In this document: positions 63,751-64,000 of the stretch, piece by piece
How the letters are laid out: each line of letters opens with the position of its first letter
How positions within the stretch are numbered: position 1 is the stretch's first letter
Program-made: the position numbers and the translations under genes
Notes under the pieces: generated by a model
The model's database searches: none
What the model was told of the DNA's origin: nothing
The model's input: only the letters and a program-made list of their open reading frames with translations
Source: Bacteroidota bacterium
GTDB lineage: Bacteria > Bacteroidota > Bacteroidia > Chitinophagales > Chitinophagaceae
DNA: 64,000 nucleotides
Direction of reading: 5' to 3'
NCBI GenBank assembly: GCA_947453145.1
Contig: CANGFA010000005.1
Location: 29,459-93,458, forward strand

Positions 63751-64000
63751 GCTTTCACTCTTTTAATTGCTTCATTAAATTTCTCCATTGAACTGCATAA
63801 GCTCACACGGATGTAATTATTACCTGCAGAACCAAAAATACCACCAGGTGTAATAAAGACATTCGCATCATACAACACCTTATCGCTTAATGCATATCCA
63901 TCTTTATATGTGGCTGGAATTTTAGCCCAAACAAACATCCCTACTTGTTGTTTTGAATATGCACAACCTAATGTGTCTAATAATTCGTACACTTTTTCGC
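63741..64000 (-). CDS. PLP-dependent aminotransferase, C-terminal part (truncated by window)
   Basis: Only the last 86 or so codons are in the window; the frame stays open to base 64000. The visible part matches the C-terminus of class I/II aminotransferases: MFVWAKIP, the VFITPGGIFGSAGNNYIRVSL signature (the arginine binds the substrate carboxylate) and an ending helix. Position directly before tyrA suggests an aromatic or aspartate aminotransferase finishing Phe/Tyr synthesis. The apparent GTG start at 63992 is an artefact of truncation. Confidence 0.8.
   Translation of the reverse strand, partial: EKVYELLDTLGCAYSKQQVGMFVWAKIPATYKDGYALSDKVLYDANVFITPGGIFGSAGNNYIRVSLCSSMEKFNEAIKRVKACV

Overview
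The window looks like chromosomal DNA from a Bacteroidota bacterium, most likely Chitinophagaceae or a close relative. It is AT-rich. Starts lack obvious Shine-Dalgarno sequences, and several genes are preceded by the Bacteroidota-type box TAnnTTTG. The gene set also fits: a bacillithiol enzyme (BshC), a fused DAHP synthase-chorismate mutase, OmpA proteins with TSP3 or PD40 repeats, and many 'MKK..FAQ' signal peptides. The genus call is inference; no rRNA gene is present. No phage, insertion sequence or CRISPR array was found.

Layout. 1-11.1 kb holds housekeeping and metabolic genes: a GH29 fucosidase, purE, bshC, a sterol-desaturase-type membrane oxidase, rimO, prfC, lpdA, a SAM-hydroxide adenosyltransferase and an SDR. 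A tRNA-Lys(UUU) at 11.2 kb has its own promoter and terminator and is followed by three copies of a 52-bp palindromic repeat. 11.6-18.5 kb is the accessory part. It has a probable six-gene minus-strand operon (TMEM43-family membrane protein, CASTOR/POLLUX-like channel, four exported small proteins), then an acidic histidine-rich secreted protein and an outer-membrane-like protein. 18.6-29.5 kb carries a large FAD/Fe-S oxidoreductase, a beta-barrel protein, a 1001-residue PD40-OmpA protein, a Bcr-type exporter, a lipoprotein, nnrD and an M28 peptidase.

29.6-35.1 kb links an outer-membrane porin and an ammonium transporter with a divergent PAS histidine kinase and a response regulator that fuses REC, cyclic-nucleotide-binding and Crp-type HTH domains. 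A perfect dyad lies in the shared upstream region. 35-42 kb is mixed: an S41 protease, an N-acetylglucosamine-type kinase, a TPR protein, etfBA, a bifunctional nuclease and ispE. 42.4-50.2 kb is a nitrogen-assimilation block, gltB-gltD followed by a second ammonium transporter. 50.2-54.6 kb has plsC, priA and murB.

54.6-64 kb is dominated by aromatic amino-acid synthesis on the minus strand: partial aminotransferase, tyrA, a DEAD-box RNA helicase, DAHP synthase-chorismate mutase, aroB, aroA and aroC. Together these supply chorismate and commit it towards prephenate and tyrosine. The final gene runs off the window.

The most interesting part is the channel/TMEM43/secreted-protein operon with its histidine-rich neighbour. 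The porin-Amt-two-component locus comes next. Both are inferences from gene content and order.
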